DNA of 19,339 nt from CAYYWP01 sp050176585 (GCA_050176585.1 JBFXHX010000059.1:1-19339); one strand, 5' to 3'. Positions 1-7,981 are shown, counted from the first letter of the stretch. The notes: generated from the letters alone by a model not told the origin. Translations and numbers: made by a program.

Positions 1-45
1 GGACGGGGCCCCCGCGGCCCAACCCCGTCACAGGGAGGCGTCCCG

Positions 46-216
46 ATGACTGCCGAGAAGCAATTCGAAGCAATCGCCCGGAATGCGATCCAGAAAATGG
101 ACCAGGTGAGAGCGTCGCGCGCTCAGTACATAAACGGGCTGCGACACCTCGTGGAAGAAGGGCGGAACGCCCTCGAGCTCGCCATCGACACCTGGGGTGA
201 AGAGGGTGATCAATGA
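46..216 (+). CDS. Small hypothetical protein (56 aa)
   Basis: A short ORF opens at ATG 46 behind a strong Shine-Dalgarno sequence (AGGGAGG, 32-38) with a 7-nt spacer, and ends at TGA 214-216. The product is polar, rich in Ala, Glu, Gln and Arg, lacks Cys and Pro, and reads as one or two amphipathic helices. It has no signal peptide or membrane segment. I do not recognise the family and assign no function. The ribosome binding site and helical composition are the main evidence. It is convergent with the decayed beta-propeller gene that ends at 266. It could be a chance ORF, but the site quality argues against that. Confidence 0.55.
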   Translation: MTAEKQFEAIARNAIQKMDQVRASRAQYINGLRHLVEEGRNALELAIDTWGEEGDQ

Positions 217-265
217 CGGCGGAGTTTGGCCGTTCGTGGACCGGTATGCCCGGCCAGGCCTTGGG

Positions 266-665
266 TCAGGGCATCGGGGTAAACGCCACGACTGCCGAAC
301 CAGCGTAGCTGCCGTAGAGGAACTTCGAGCTATCCGGAGACCAGGCGACCGGCCGTCGGTCGAGTACGAGAGCTGACTGACACCGCCGGAGCGAAGCGGC
401 TGCAGGATCGAGTAGACCAAACCGCCGCCGGCCGCGCGGCGCTGGCGCATCCATCTGTCCGTTGAGCCTACCAGGACGTGTGTACCACCTGGCGACCAGG
501 CGGGCGCTCACGCTATTCGCGAGCCCGTTTGGGTTGGGTACTCCTCTGCGACGTTTAGCGGCCCTGCGCGAGTGCTCGAAACGGCCCCCATCGCAAGAGG
601 ACTGTTGCGACTGCGAAGATCATACACACGTCCGTCAGGTGGATTTCTCGTCGCTTGGGACGTCG
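266..665 (-). pseudogene. Decayed TolB/WD40-like beta-propeller gene remnant
   Basis: Reading the minus strand from about 665 down to 266 gives beta-propeller-type pieces scattered over two frames. They are NPPDGRVYDL, then APAWSPGGTHVLVGS, then GGLVYSI, then VAWSPDSSKFLYGSYAG, ending VAFTPMP and a stop at 266-268. The AWSP(D/G) blades are typical of TolB-like or WD40-like repeats. An in-frame TGA lies at 508-510, immediately before the APAWSPGG piece. A one-base frameshift near 340-350 separates the STDGR and VAWSPD pieces. The preserved blades look like the C-terminal end of a longer gene whose 5' part is lost or unrecognisable above 665. I infer a pseudogene. Sequencing error is possible, but two separate lesions within 400 bases make it less likely. 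Confidence 0.6.
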
Positions 666-1088
666 CCGTCACCGGCTAAGCCAGCCACTTTGCCGGGGCG
701 TACGCGGGCCCGCGGCAACCAGGGGTGAGCGCCGTCGGTTGAACATCGCCGACTGCATGGGAGGATGATGTAGAAGAAAACTCTTGGGAACCTCGACGCT
801 TTCTCAGCTCCATGCGTCTCCGCGGCAGATCCGAGCCGCCGCCAAAGGCACTGCTCTCCAAGCACCGTGCCGTCCACCGGCGCAGACCGGGCGATGCGCT
901 CTGACCGCAGTCCACACGGATATGCACGAACGAGGGTGAAACAGAATTAGACAGGCGACCCGTTTTTGCGCCTTGCATCCGGTCGACTCGGAATTAGACA
1001 CACAGACACTTGTGGGTCCGCTCGTCGCCTTCTGTGGGGCTGCGGGCGGCCCGCGATCACGCGGCGCTCATTGCGCGCGATCAGCGAT
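666..1088. other. Stretch without a recognisable gene
   Basis: Neither strand has an ORF with recognisable content or a good ribosome binding site. Some degraded upstream part of the beta-propeller remnant may reach to about 730. The only structure I see is a 10-base direct repeat at 944-953 and 991-1000, listed separately. Confidence 0.5.
944..1000 (+). repeat. Direct repeat of a 10-mer upstream of the DUF2267 gene
   Basis: GAATTAGACA occurs at 944-953 and again at 991-1000, a start-to-start distance of 47 bases, in an otherwise GC-rich spacer. It lies about 100-160 bases upstream of the DUF2267 start. It could be a pair of regulator sites or chance. Confidence 0.35.
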
Positions 1089-1096
1089 GGAGGAGG
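1089..1096 (+). promoter_or_regulatory. Ribosome binding site deciding the start at 1102
   Basis: GGAGGAGG ends 5 nt before ATG 1102. An in-frame ATG at 1087 overlaps this site and is therefore unlikely to be the start. Confidence 0.75.
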
Positions 1097-1101
1097 TCAC
1101 C

Positions 1102-1572
1102 ATGAATGCAACCGGCCTGCCTGAGCTCGACTCCACTCTGCAAAAAACCGCCATCTGGCTCAAAGAGATCATGGCCGAGCTCGAATCGCAGGACCGCCAT
1201 CTCGCCTATCTGGCCCTGCGCAGCACTTTGCACGCCCTGCGAGATCGACTGCCGATCGAGGAAGCCGTCCACCTCGGTGCGCAACTGCCGCTCCTGATCA
1301 GGGGCGTGTACTACGAGGGCTGGCGGGTAGCGGATAAGCCGCTGAAGGAGCATCGAGCGGAATTTCTCGGCGCCATCAGCAGGTATTTTCGCGACACGGC
1401 GCCCGACCCCGAACGCGTGGCGCGTGCCGTGTTCAAGGTGCTCGAGCACCATGTGACCGCTGGTGAGATCGAGGACGTGCGACAGTTGCTACCGCGTGAC
1501 CTGCGGGATCTCTGGCCCGAGGAAGAGGCTTGTGCTCCCGCGTTCCGAGCGGGATCGCCGGCTAGACCTTAA
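1102..1572 (+). CDS. DUF2267 family protein
   Basis: This is a 156-residue soluble, helical protein without a signal peptide. Its pattern matches DUF2267. An N-terminal helix is followed by an ALRSTLHALRDRL segment (residues about 36-48), then HLGAQLPLLIRGVYYEGW (about 56-73), and a second half with ARAVFKVLEHHVTAGEIEDVRQLLP before the C-terminus. The repeated 'QLP' positions, LGAQLP and RQLLP, are typical of the family. DUF2267 proteins are short, widespread in bacteria and have no established biochemical role, so no function is assigned. The ORF is open further upstream, but the strong GGAGGAGG fixes the start at 1102. A hairpin lies 17 nt after the stop. The gene appears to be monocistronic. 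Confidence 0.88.
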   Translation: MNATGLPELDSTLQKTAIWLKEIMAELESQDRHLAYLALRSTLHALRDRLPIEEAVHLGAQLPLLIRGVYYEGWRVADKPLKEHRAEFLGAISRYFRDTAPDPERVARAVFKVLEHHVTAGEIEDVRQLLPRDLRDLWPEEEACAPAFRAGSPARP

Positions 1573-1589
1573 CTTCGGGCACGCGGTGT

Positions 1590-1615
1590 GGTGCGGCCTC
1601 CGTTGCGGCCGCACC
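1590..1615 (+). terminator. Hairpin after the DUF2267 gene
   Basis: GGTGCGGCC and GGCCGCACC form a perfect 9-bp stem with an 8-nt loop (1599-1606), starting 17 nt after the stop codon. No T-run follows, so intrinsic termination is uncertain. Confidence 0.35.
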
Positions 1616-1872
1616 GATTCAGCACGGTGTAGTTTCTGACAACCGGTAGCGGCGCTCCGCTCCGTCTGCGCCGGTCAGTCGCGCGTCGAGATACACCGCA
1701 GGTGCGGGGGTAAACGCGCGCTGTGCGGGTGCCCGCTGCCTCTAGTGCCCCCCCTGAGCCCTCCTTGACTGCCTGGATAACGAAGCGAGCTCGGCTGCCG
1801 GGAGTTCGAGCATGACCGGGTGTCCCGGCGGGGAGGACCCGATCATCACCTTTCCGCTGATGCCCGGGTCTC
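1616..1872. other. Spacer without a recognisable gene
   Basis: No supported ORF on either strand. A plus-strand ATG at 1812 opens a long Arg-rich frame that is a high-GC shadow of the TPR-like gene. I see no clear promoter consensus. Confidence 0.5.
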
Positions 1873-2799
1873 ATGTGGTATGCGAGTGTGCTAGAAGACC
1901 GTTCCCTCGGCCGATTCGTGATTCCGTTCCTCGCGTTCCTCGTCGGTGCCGCGCTCATGCTCGCGGTCGCCTCCGAATCGCTGGGCGCTCGCGCGCCAGC
2001 CCGGTCGGGGGATCCGTCCATCTTTCCTCCGTTCCAGAGCTTGCCCGGAGTTTCCGATGCCGATGTCGCGGCCCTGTGGGAGCTCGCCTTGCGAGAGGAG
2101 CGCGAGGGCGATTTTGCGGCGGCCGCGGCCACGTACGAGCAACTCGCTGTGCGCCTTCCCACCGCTGCGGCGCCGCGCTGGCGCGCGGCCAAGAACCACT
2201 GGGACGCGGGCGGCGAGTTACCCGAGAACGATGTCGAAGGGCGCCGCCGCGCCTATGCCCACACGCGCGCATGGGCAGAGCGCGGGATCGACGTCGATCC
2301 GCAATGCGGCGAATGCCGCCTCTACATGGCCGCCGGCCTCGGCGGGGAAGCGCGCGACCGGGGTGCGATCGTCGGCGCACTGCAGGTGTCGGACATCGCG
2401 GACCTGCTGGAGCGCGGCATCGAGCTCGTGTCGCGCCAACCCGACGCCGAGTCCAATCCGGAGCTCGAGGAACTCTACTACGCCGCCGCTCTTCTCTACA
2501 GCCGCGTCCCGGATTCGGGTGTGCTGCGCTGGGCGCTGGGCGTGCCGGGCGACCGCAAGCGGGCGATCGCGTATATGCGCCGCGCCGCCGAGCTATCGGA
2601 GCAGCGCCCCACCTATCAAGTCGAGCTCGGTCGGCTGCTCGTCTGCACGGGCACCGCTGAAGACGACAGCGCGCTCATGGCCGAGGGGTTTACGGTGCTG
2701 CAAACCGTGCTGGCGCGACCGGCAGACGAGGTCGCCGAGGAGAATCGGCGCCGCGCACAAGAGCTCGTCGACTCGCCCCGGCGCGTCTGCGACAGCTGA
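1873..2799 (+). CDS. Membrane-anchored TPR-like protein
   Basis: This is a 308-residue protein. A hydrophobic segment at about residues 15-34 reads as a signal anchor, followed by an Ala/Pro linker and a helical domain. From about residue 62, segments such as LALREEREGDFAAAAATYEQL resemble TPR helix pairs with the small residues in place. Later segments around 125-150, 215-232 and 240-275 look like degenerate TPRs, in the style of TRAP-transporter T-component or RMDN-like solenoids. A CxxC pair (Cys145, Cys148) lies in the middle. The likely location is the periplasmic face of the inner membrane, acting as a protein-interaction scaffold; the partner is unknown. The start at ATG 1873 has no strong ribosome binding site, and GTG 1888 is an alternative. 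The gene converges on the sulfatase-linked minus-strand gene. Confidence 0.75.
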   Translation: MWYASVLEDRSLGRFVIPFLAFLVGAALMLAVASESLGARAPARSGDPSIFPPFQSLPGVSDADVAALWELALREEREGDFAAAAATYEQLAVRLPTAAAPRWRAAKNHWDAGGELPENDVEGRRRAYAHTRAWAERGIDVDPQCGECRLYMAAGLGGEARDRGAIVGALQVSDIADLLERGIELVSRQPDAESNPELEELYYAAALLYSRVPDSGVLRWALGVPGDRKRAIAYMRRAAELSEQRPTYQVELGRLLVCTGTAEDDSALMAEGFTVLQTVLARPADEVAEENRRRAQELVDSPRRVCDS

Positions 2800-2822
2800 C
2801 CTGCACGCCAGGCTCCGCACCC

Positions 2823-2872
2823 GCGCTAGCCGCAGAGGCTGAGCGCGCCGAGGTTCTTCGCCGATGGCGAAG
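2823..2872. terminator. Hairpins between convergent genes
   Basis: Two adjacent hairpins lie in the gap between the convergent TPR-like gene and the minus-strand small gene. The first is 2823-2846, GCGCTAGCC against GGCTgAGCGC with one bulge. The second is 2856-2872, CTTCGCC-GAT-GGCGAAG. Their position fits a bidirectional terminator, but there is no T-run. Confidence 0.35.
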
Positions 2873-2934
2873 GCCGACGTGAGCTCGTCTACGGGGACCC
2901 AGCCGCATCGCTTAGCTGACGCTGCGCGGGGGCG

Positions 2935-3213
2935 TTAGTCCGTCTGCTGCTTGAGCTTCAGGCACTGGGCCGCTGCGCGGGCGGACTCCCGTGCGCTGCT
3001 GCGCGGGACCGCGCCAGCTTCCACCAAGGCTTTCGTGTTCGCCGTCAAGAGCGCTTTGAGGTCGGTTGCCGGAGTAACCTCCCCCACGCTGGCGTCATAA
3101 ATGGCGCGCGCGTTGGCCTCCAGGCCGGTGGCGCAAGTGGTGGCCGCATCGGGTCCGGCCGCAACTGCTGCCGATGCGAGGATCATGACGAGGACAGCGC
3201 CAAAACGCCTCAC
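2935..3213 (-). CDS. Small secreted protein coupled to the sulfatase gene
   Basis: A 92-residue protein begins with a clear signal peptide (MRRFGAVLVMILASAAVAAG) and is then a short helical domain with two Cys (residues 27 and 84 approx.), which could form a disulfide. It ends in a polar Lys/Gln tail. The start is GTG at 3213, which overlaps the sulfatase stop codon by 4 nt (GTGA). GGAGA lies 7 nt upstream inside the sulfatase reading frame, so translational coupling is likely. I do not recognise the family. By context it is a periplasmic partner or accessory of the sulfatase, but that is inference only. Confidence 0.75.
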   Translation of the reverse strand: MRRFGAVLVMILASAAVAAGPDAATTCATGLEANARAIYDASVGEVTPATDLKALLTANTKALVEAGAVPRSSARESARAAAQCLKLKQQTD

Positions 3214-5408
3214 CTGTTTCTCTCCGGTTTGGCGGTAAGAGATTCACTCGCGCGCGCCGCAGAGCGGCAATCGGTCCCTAGGTACGTCTGGATGACCGCC
3301 TGGTCGTGCTCGTTCGTCAAGCCGTCGAGGTTGAAGTCGTATACGCTGGAGAGCCCCCAGGACTGGCTGTAGAAACTCCAGTCCTCGAGATCCTTTTGAT
3401 CGACCACCAGATCGATGTTGCCGTCTCCAGGGCATTCGGGCGCGGACGCGAGGATTGCCTGCAGCTGCGCGTAGAGCTCGTCATAGTTCCGCTGCTGGTC
3501 CGGTGTGAGCGCATCCAGCGGCAGCTCGGTGCCGTGGACGTCGAGCCTCGGGATCGGAACGTTTTCGTTGATCTCGTAGAACTCGATCACCGGGCTATCG
3601 TCACACGGGTCAGCGGCGGATACGTACCTCGGCGTGGTATTCTCCACGATTTTGTAGCGGCCGTTGCGGATTCCCACGGCGGAGAGGGGGGTGATGCCGT
3701 ACAGGGGCTGGCCTTGCGAATCGCGGAACGCGTTCACCTGGCAACAGTACTGGAGCCCTTCCGGTAATGGGATGCCGGCTGTGATCGGATCGTCCGCTTC
3801 TGCGCCCCACCACACCCCGTTGTTGTCCTCGCACACGCTCTTCGTGACCGGGATTTGGGTACAGGAGCCGGCGATGACGCAAGGCCCGTTGATGGCGCCG
3901 TACGCCTGCAGATTGTTACCCACCTGCGTGAAATTCCAGCTCCGGATGCCCGTTTGCTGCGGGTTCAGGAGATACGGGAGCATAGCGGCCGAGTCGATCG
4001 GCCGCGGCACTGCTGCGTGGACGTCCTCAATGCCGGCGATCTCGCCGAACAATTGGTACAGATCCGCGATATTGACCATGTGCGAGACCACCCGATCGGG
4101 GCCCTTCACCAGCGGTCCGGCGATGATCAGGGGCACCCACACGCCGGTCTGATACGCCGTGCCTTTGGCGCGCGTGCCATCGAACGGCAGCTTGACGACA
4201 CCTCCGAGCGAGCCGTTGTCGCCGACGATGATCAGCATCGTATCGGTCCGAGCCGGGCGATAGATCAGCCGGCCGTCCCCGCCGCGCTGCGCAAGACCGG
4301 TCTCCACGAGCAGCCGGCCCACCTCGGCGTCGAGCGACTCGATCGTCAGATTCGTGAGCACCCGTTGCGCGGACGGCTCCGCGCAGTCCAGCGCGCTCGC
4401 ACCGGCCGGTTCGGACGGTAGCCCATTCGCGGGCGGCTGCATGACCGGCGTATGCGCCGCCGTGAAGCTCACCGTCGCCATCCATGGCCGATCGGCGGGC
4501 CGCGACGTAATCCAGTCGATCGCGGCATCGACGGCCATGGTGGTGCGAAAGCGCCGCGCGCGTGAGTCCGTGGTGAGAATGCGCTCGACCATGCCGTCTT
4601 CTTTATTGATGACCAGCGGCGCGACGTAGTAGGCGCTCTCCGCCTCGAAGTTCAGATAGTCGGGCGGCGGCGCCTGGCACCCCTTGCCGGGATCGAAGAT
4701 GCCGCCCTCGTCGCGGCAGGTCCGGCCGGGTGGGATCGGACCGGCATTCGACAGCTCTGTGCACGTACCATCGGCCGTGTAACACGCGCCGGAATCGGCT
4801 CCACCGGCTGATGCGCCGCGCACGAAGCCGCACGACCACGTACCGAGAGGCGCGACGCCTCCGGCCGTAGTGTCGATCGAGGGCGGATCTCCGGTATCGT
4901 CGAGCCACCCGAAGAAGTAGTTCCACCCCAGATCGTGCGGCATGGCGTACTGAGCGGCATTATGGGCCTGCAGGGCGAGGTGAAACTTGCCGAACAGGGC
5001 ACTGTCGTAGCCGCGTTGCGCCAGGAGCTTCGGAGTCGTCATCTCGTACGGCGAGACCATGGAATTCGCCAGGTCGTTCGGGCCGAGCGCCCCAAGCACG
5101 TTCGTCCGCAGTGGAAAACGGCCTTCGAAGATCACGGCGCGACTGGTCGAGCACGCGGGCATCGCCCACGTGTTGCCGAAGCGCACGCCCTCGTGCGCGA
5201 GTTGATCGATGTTCGGCATGCTCGGCGGCGTCTCGCCGCCGTAGCCAAAGACTTGCATCTGGTCGATGCCGACATCGTCCATGATGACGAGCAGGATGTT
5301 CGGCGTAGCGCTGGTCTCTTTGTCATCGCTCCCGCCGCACGCCGCCAGCACCAGACCCAGCAGTCCGACCAGCGCGCCGGCCGAGCGCACATGCCATACG
5401 ATCCTCAT
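3210..5408 (-). CDS. Lipoprotein sulfatase with C-terminal dockerin-like domain
   Basis: This is a 732-residue type I sulfatase of the alkaline-phosphatase superfamily. The lipobox LAAC places the lipid anchor at Cys24. The metal- and substrate-binding set is visible: Asp44-Asp45, the formylglycine motif Cys86-S-T-S-Arg90, Lys141 and His143 (GKFHL), His319 (AHTP), Asp397-Asn398 (GDNGS) and Lys415. The motif has Thr where CxPxR normally has Pro. Two Cys-rich inserts, about 193-244 and 510-556, are not part of the usual core. Residues 661-712 contain two EF-hand-like loops (GDGNIDLVVDQKDL and DFNLDGLTNEHD), resembling type I dockerin. Cleavage of a sulfate ester is expected but the substrate is unknown. 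The start at ATG 5408 follows a GGAGAGG site. It is co-transcribed with the small downstream gene and divergent from the octahaem cytochrome. Confidence 0.9.
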   Translation of the reverse strand: MRIVWHVRSAGALVGLLGLVLAACGGSDDKETSATPNILLVIMDDVGIDQMQVFGYGGETPPSMPNIDQLAHEGVRFGNTWAMPACSTSRAVIFEGRFPLRTNVLGALGPNDLANSMVSPYEMTTPKLLAQRGYDSALFGKFHLALQAHNAAQYAMPHDLGWNYFFGWLDDTGDPPSIDTTAGGVAPLGTWSCGFVRGASAGGADSGACYTADGTCTELSNAGPIPPGRTCRDEGGIFDPGKGCQAPPPDYLNFEAESAYYVAPLVINKEDGMVERILTTDSRARRFRTTMAVDAAIDWITSRPADRPWMATVSFTAAHTPVMQPPANGLPSEPAGASALDCAEPSAQRVLTNLTIESLDAEVGRLLVETGLAQRGGDGRLIYRPARTDTMLIIVGDNGSLGGVVKLPFDGTRAKGTAYQTGVWVPLIIAGPLVKGPDRVVSHMVNIADLYQLFGEIAGIEDVHAAVPRPIDSAAMLPYLLNPQQTGIRSWNFTQVGNNLQAYGAINGPCVIAGSCTQIPVTKSVCEDNNGVWWGAEADDPITAGIPLPEGLQYCCQVNAFRDSQGQPLYGITPLSAVGIRNGRYKIVENTTPRYVSAADPCDDSPVIEFYEINENVPIPRLDVHGTELPLDALTPDQQRNYDELYAQLQAILASAPECPGDGNIDLVVDQKDLEDWSFYSQSWGLSSVYDFNLDGLTNEHDQAVIQTYLGTDCRSAARASESLTAKPERNR

Positions 5409-5617
5409 AAGTCCTCTCCACCTACCTGGTGCGTCGCCGGCGTCGCGAATCGACTGCGCGGTTCCAAGCGGATATCACTGGACACTGCGGCATGCGCGAA
5501 GCACGGGCGGACACGCATATCACACTTTCCGTACGGCGCTACGCGTCAAATCATCGACATGATAGCTCCGGTACCCCAGGCGCCCACCCGCTGCAGCGTC
5601 ACTTGCCTGCGTCGGTG
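5409..5617. promoter_or_regulatory. Divergent intergenic region between sulfatase and cytochrome genes
   Basis: This 209-base spacer must contain the promoters of both divergent units. The upstream frame of the cytochrome ORF is open through it but encodes an Arg/His-rich sequence with no domain, so I treat it as non-coding. I see no convincing -35/-10 pair or operator. Confidence 0.4.
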
Positions 5618-7981
5618 ATGCTCGTCGCGAGGACGCGTCAACCAGTGCGCTCGTCGCGCCGCATAGTAGCCTCGGCGCTGTGGCTCGCGGCAGCGCTCGT
5701 GCTGGCTGGCAGCGCCATCGCCGACGCCACGCCGCGGGTGTCGCGCGATGACGCGGCCGCCGCCTACGTCGGCAGCAAAACCTGCCTCCCGTGCCACCGC
5801 GCGGAGTATGAGGGCTGGCTCGGGTCGGACCACGAACGCGCGATGCGGGTCGCCACCCCTGACGCAGTGCTCGGCCGTTTCCGCGATGCATCGTTCACGC
5901 ATGCCGGAATCACTTCCCGTTTTTTCGAGCGCGATGGCAAGTTATTCGCGCACACCGAAGGCCCGGACGGTGCACTGGCCGATTTCCCGATCGAGTACAC
6001 GTTCGGCGTCGAGCCTTTACAGCAGTACCTGGTGCCGTTTCCCGGCGGCCGGTTGCAGAGCTTGACGATCGCGTGGGATGCGCGCCCCGCGTCGCAAGGC
6101 GGTCAGCGGTGGTTCTCGCTCCATCCCGGCGAGCGCATCGCGGCGCGCGACCCGTTGCACTGGACCGGGCCTTTACAGAACTGGAATTCCATGTGCGCCG
6201 CTTGTCACGCGACCGACCTCCGCAAGCGCTACGACGCCGCCTCGAACGAATACGCCACGAGTTGGTCCGAGCTCGGCGTCGCCTGCGAAGCGTGCCACGG
6301 GCCGGGCTCGCGCCACGTCGCGTGGGCGGCGGCACCGGCCGGCGGCGACGCTGGCCTGACCGTGCAGCTCACCCGACCCGCGGACGCGGCCTGGACCATC
6401 GATCCCAAGACCGGCAACGCTCGCCCGCGGCACGCGACGAGCGCGCAGTCGACCACCGAGGTGTGCGCGCCGTGCCATTCGAGGCGCAGCGCGATCGGCG
6501 ATGATTATCACCCCGGGCAGCCGCTGCTCGATTCGTATCTTCCCACGCTGCTCGTCGAGGGCCTGTACCACGCTGACGGCCAGATTGATGGCGAGGTGTA
6601 CGAGTACGGGTCGTTTCTGCAGAGCAAGATGTACCGGAACGGCGTGGGGTGTGCGGATTGCCACGCACCGCACAGCTTGAAGCTGCGCGCGCCCGGCAAT
6701 GCCCTGTGTGCGCAGTGTCACCTGCCGGCGAAGTACGACAGCCCGGCACATCACTTTCACCCGCCCGGGTCTGCGGGCGCGGCGTGCACCGGTTGTCACA
6801 TGCCCACCCGGACGTACATGGAGATCGATGCGCGCCACGACCACAGCCTGCGCGTGCCGCGCCCGGATCTGTCGGTCGAGATCGGTACGCCGAACGCCTG
6901 CACCCAATGCCATGCCGACCGCGGCGCTGCATGGGCGCGCGATCGCGTGCGCGATTGGTACGGCCGCGACTCAGCGGGTTATCAGACCTATGCGCGGGCG
7001 CTGCATGCAGGGCGTACCGACGGCCCCAATGCAGCAGCGCTGCTCGCCGCGCTCGCAACCGACGCCGCGCAGCCCGGCATCGCGCGTGCGACCGCGCTGG
7101 AGTTGCTGCGCGCGCGCTCGAGCCCGGCCGTGATCGGTGCCGTGCGCGCGGGGCTGCGCGATCCCGATCCGCTGGTGCGGCGCACGGCGGTCGCGTCCCT
7201 TGAAGGCTTTCCCCCCGCTCAGCGGCCGGCGCTCGGCGGAGCGCTGCTGGGCGATCCGATCCGCGCCGTGCGCATCGAGGCGGCGCGCCAGCTCGCGGCG
7301 GCGCCTGCGGGAGCGCTGGGCGACGGCCTACGGCGGCGCCTTGACCGCGCGATCGCCGAGTACGTTGCCGCGCAGCGCGTCGACGCGGACCGGCCGGAGG
7401 CGCGGACGAACCTCGGCACCTTCTACGCGGAGCGCGGCCGCGCGGCGGAGGCGAAAGCGGAGCTCGAAACGGCGATCGCGCTGCAGCGCGGCTATGCGCC
7501 GGCGTACATCAACCTGGCCGACCTGTACCGCGCCGAGCGCCGTGACCGCGAGGGCGAGCGCGTGCTCCGCGCCGGGCTCGCCGCCGCTCCGGATGACGCG
7601 CCGCTGCATCTCGCGCTCGGGCTGTTGCTGGTGCGCCAGCAGCGGTTATCTGAGGCCATCGGCGCTCTCGAGCGCGCCGCGGCCCTGCGGCCACAGGATT
7701 CACAGTACGCCTACGTGCTCGGCATAGCGCTGCACTCCAGCGGTCGGACCGAGCGCGCCCTGGCCGCGCTTTCCGCGGCGGCAACGCGCCACCCGTACAA
7801 TGCCGACCTGCTGTTGGCGCTCGCGACCATCAACCGCGACGCGGGTACTCGCGAGGCCGCGCTGGCGTACGCGCGCCGGCTCGCCGCCGTCGCTCCGGGC
7901 AACCCCGCGGCGACGCGGCTGATCAGCGAGCTCACCGCGGCACAGCCGAGCAGCGCCCCTGCAGGTGCCGGAGAGCGCTGA
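5618..7981 (+). CDS. Exported octahaem cytochrome c with HEAT-like and TPR repeats
   Basis: With ATG 5618 as start the protein has 787 residues and a signal peptide over about 1-36. Eight CxxCH haem-binding motifs follow, beginning at Cys56, 193, 223, 283, 345, 364, 390 and 428. Their spacing and the CxxCHMP motif at 390 resemble multihaem cytochromes of the cytochrome c554/octahaem type. Residues about 475-560 contain HEAT-like repeats (VIGAVRAGLRDPDPLVRRTA). Residues about 575-770 contain four to five TPRs (ARTNLGTFYAERGRAAEAKA and successors). The expected location is periplasmic or outer-membrane associated. The role is electron transfer or multihaem redox catalysis with a protein-docking solenoid; the substrate is unknown. 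The ORF is open to 5429, but the extra 63 residues precede the signal peptide and look non-coding. The ribosome binding site at 5618 is weak. Confidence 0.88.
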   Translation: MLVARTRQPVRSSRRIVASALWLAAALVLAGSAIADATPRVSRDDAAAAYVGSKTCLPCHRAEYEGWLGSDHERAMRVATPDAVLGRFRDASFTHAGITSRFFERDGKLFAHTEGPDGALADFPIEYTFGVEPLQQYLVPFPGGRLQSLTIAWDARPASQGGQRWFSLHPGERIAARDPLHWTGPLQNWNSMCAACHATDLRKRYDAASNEYATSWSELGVACEACHGPGSRHVAWAAAPAGGDAGLTVQLTRPADAAWTIDPKTGNARPRHATSAQSTTEVCAPCHSRRSAIGDDYHPGQPLLDSYLPTLLVEGLYHADGQIDGEVYEYGSFLQSKMYRNGVGCADCHAPHSLKLRAPGNALCAQCHLPAKYDSPAHHFHPPGSAGAACTGCHMPTRTYMEIDARHDHSLRVPRPDLSVEIGTPNACTQCHADRGAAWARDRVRDWYGRDSAGYQTYARALHAGRTDGPNAAALLAALATDAAQPGIARATALELLRARSSPAVIGAVRAGLRDPDPLVRRTAVASLEGFPPAQRPALGGALLGDPIRAVRIEAARQLAAAPAGALGDGLRRRLDRAIAEYVAAQRVDADRPEARTNLGTFYAERGRAAEAKAELETAIALQRGYAPAYINLADLYRAERRDREGERVLRAGLAAAPDDAPLHLALGLLLVRQQRLSEAIGALERAAALRPQDSQYAYVLGIALHSSGRTERALAALSAAATRHPYNADLLLALATINRDAGTREAALAYARRLAAVAPGNPAATRLISELTAAQPSSAPAGAGER

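Noticed and set aside
1812..2842. Long Arg-rich ORFs overlapping the TPR-like gene on both strands
   Set aside because: They are high-GC frame shadows with Arg/Pro-rich, low-complexity composition and no ribosome binding site, and they overlap a coherent gene.
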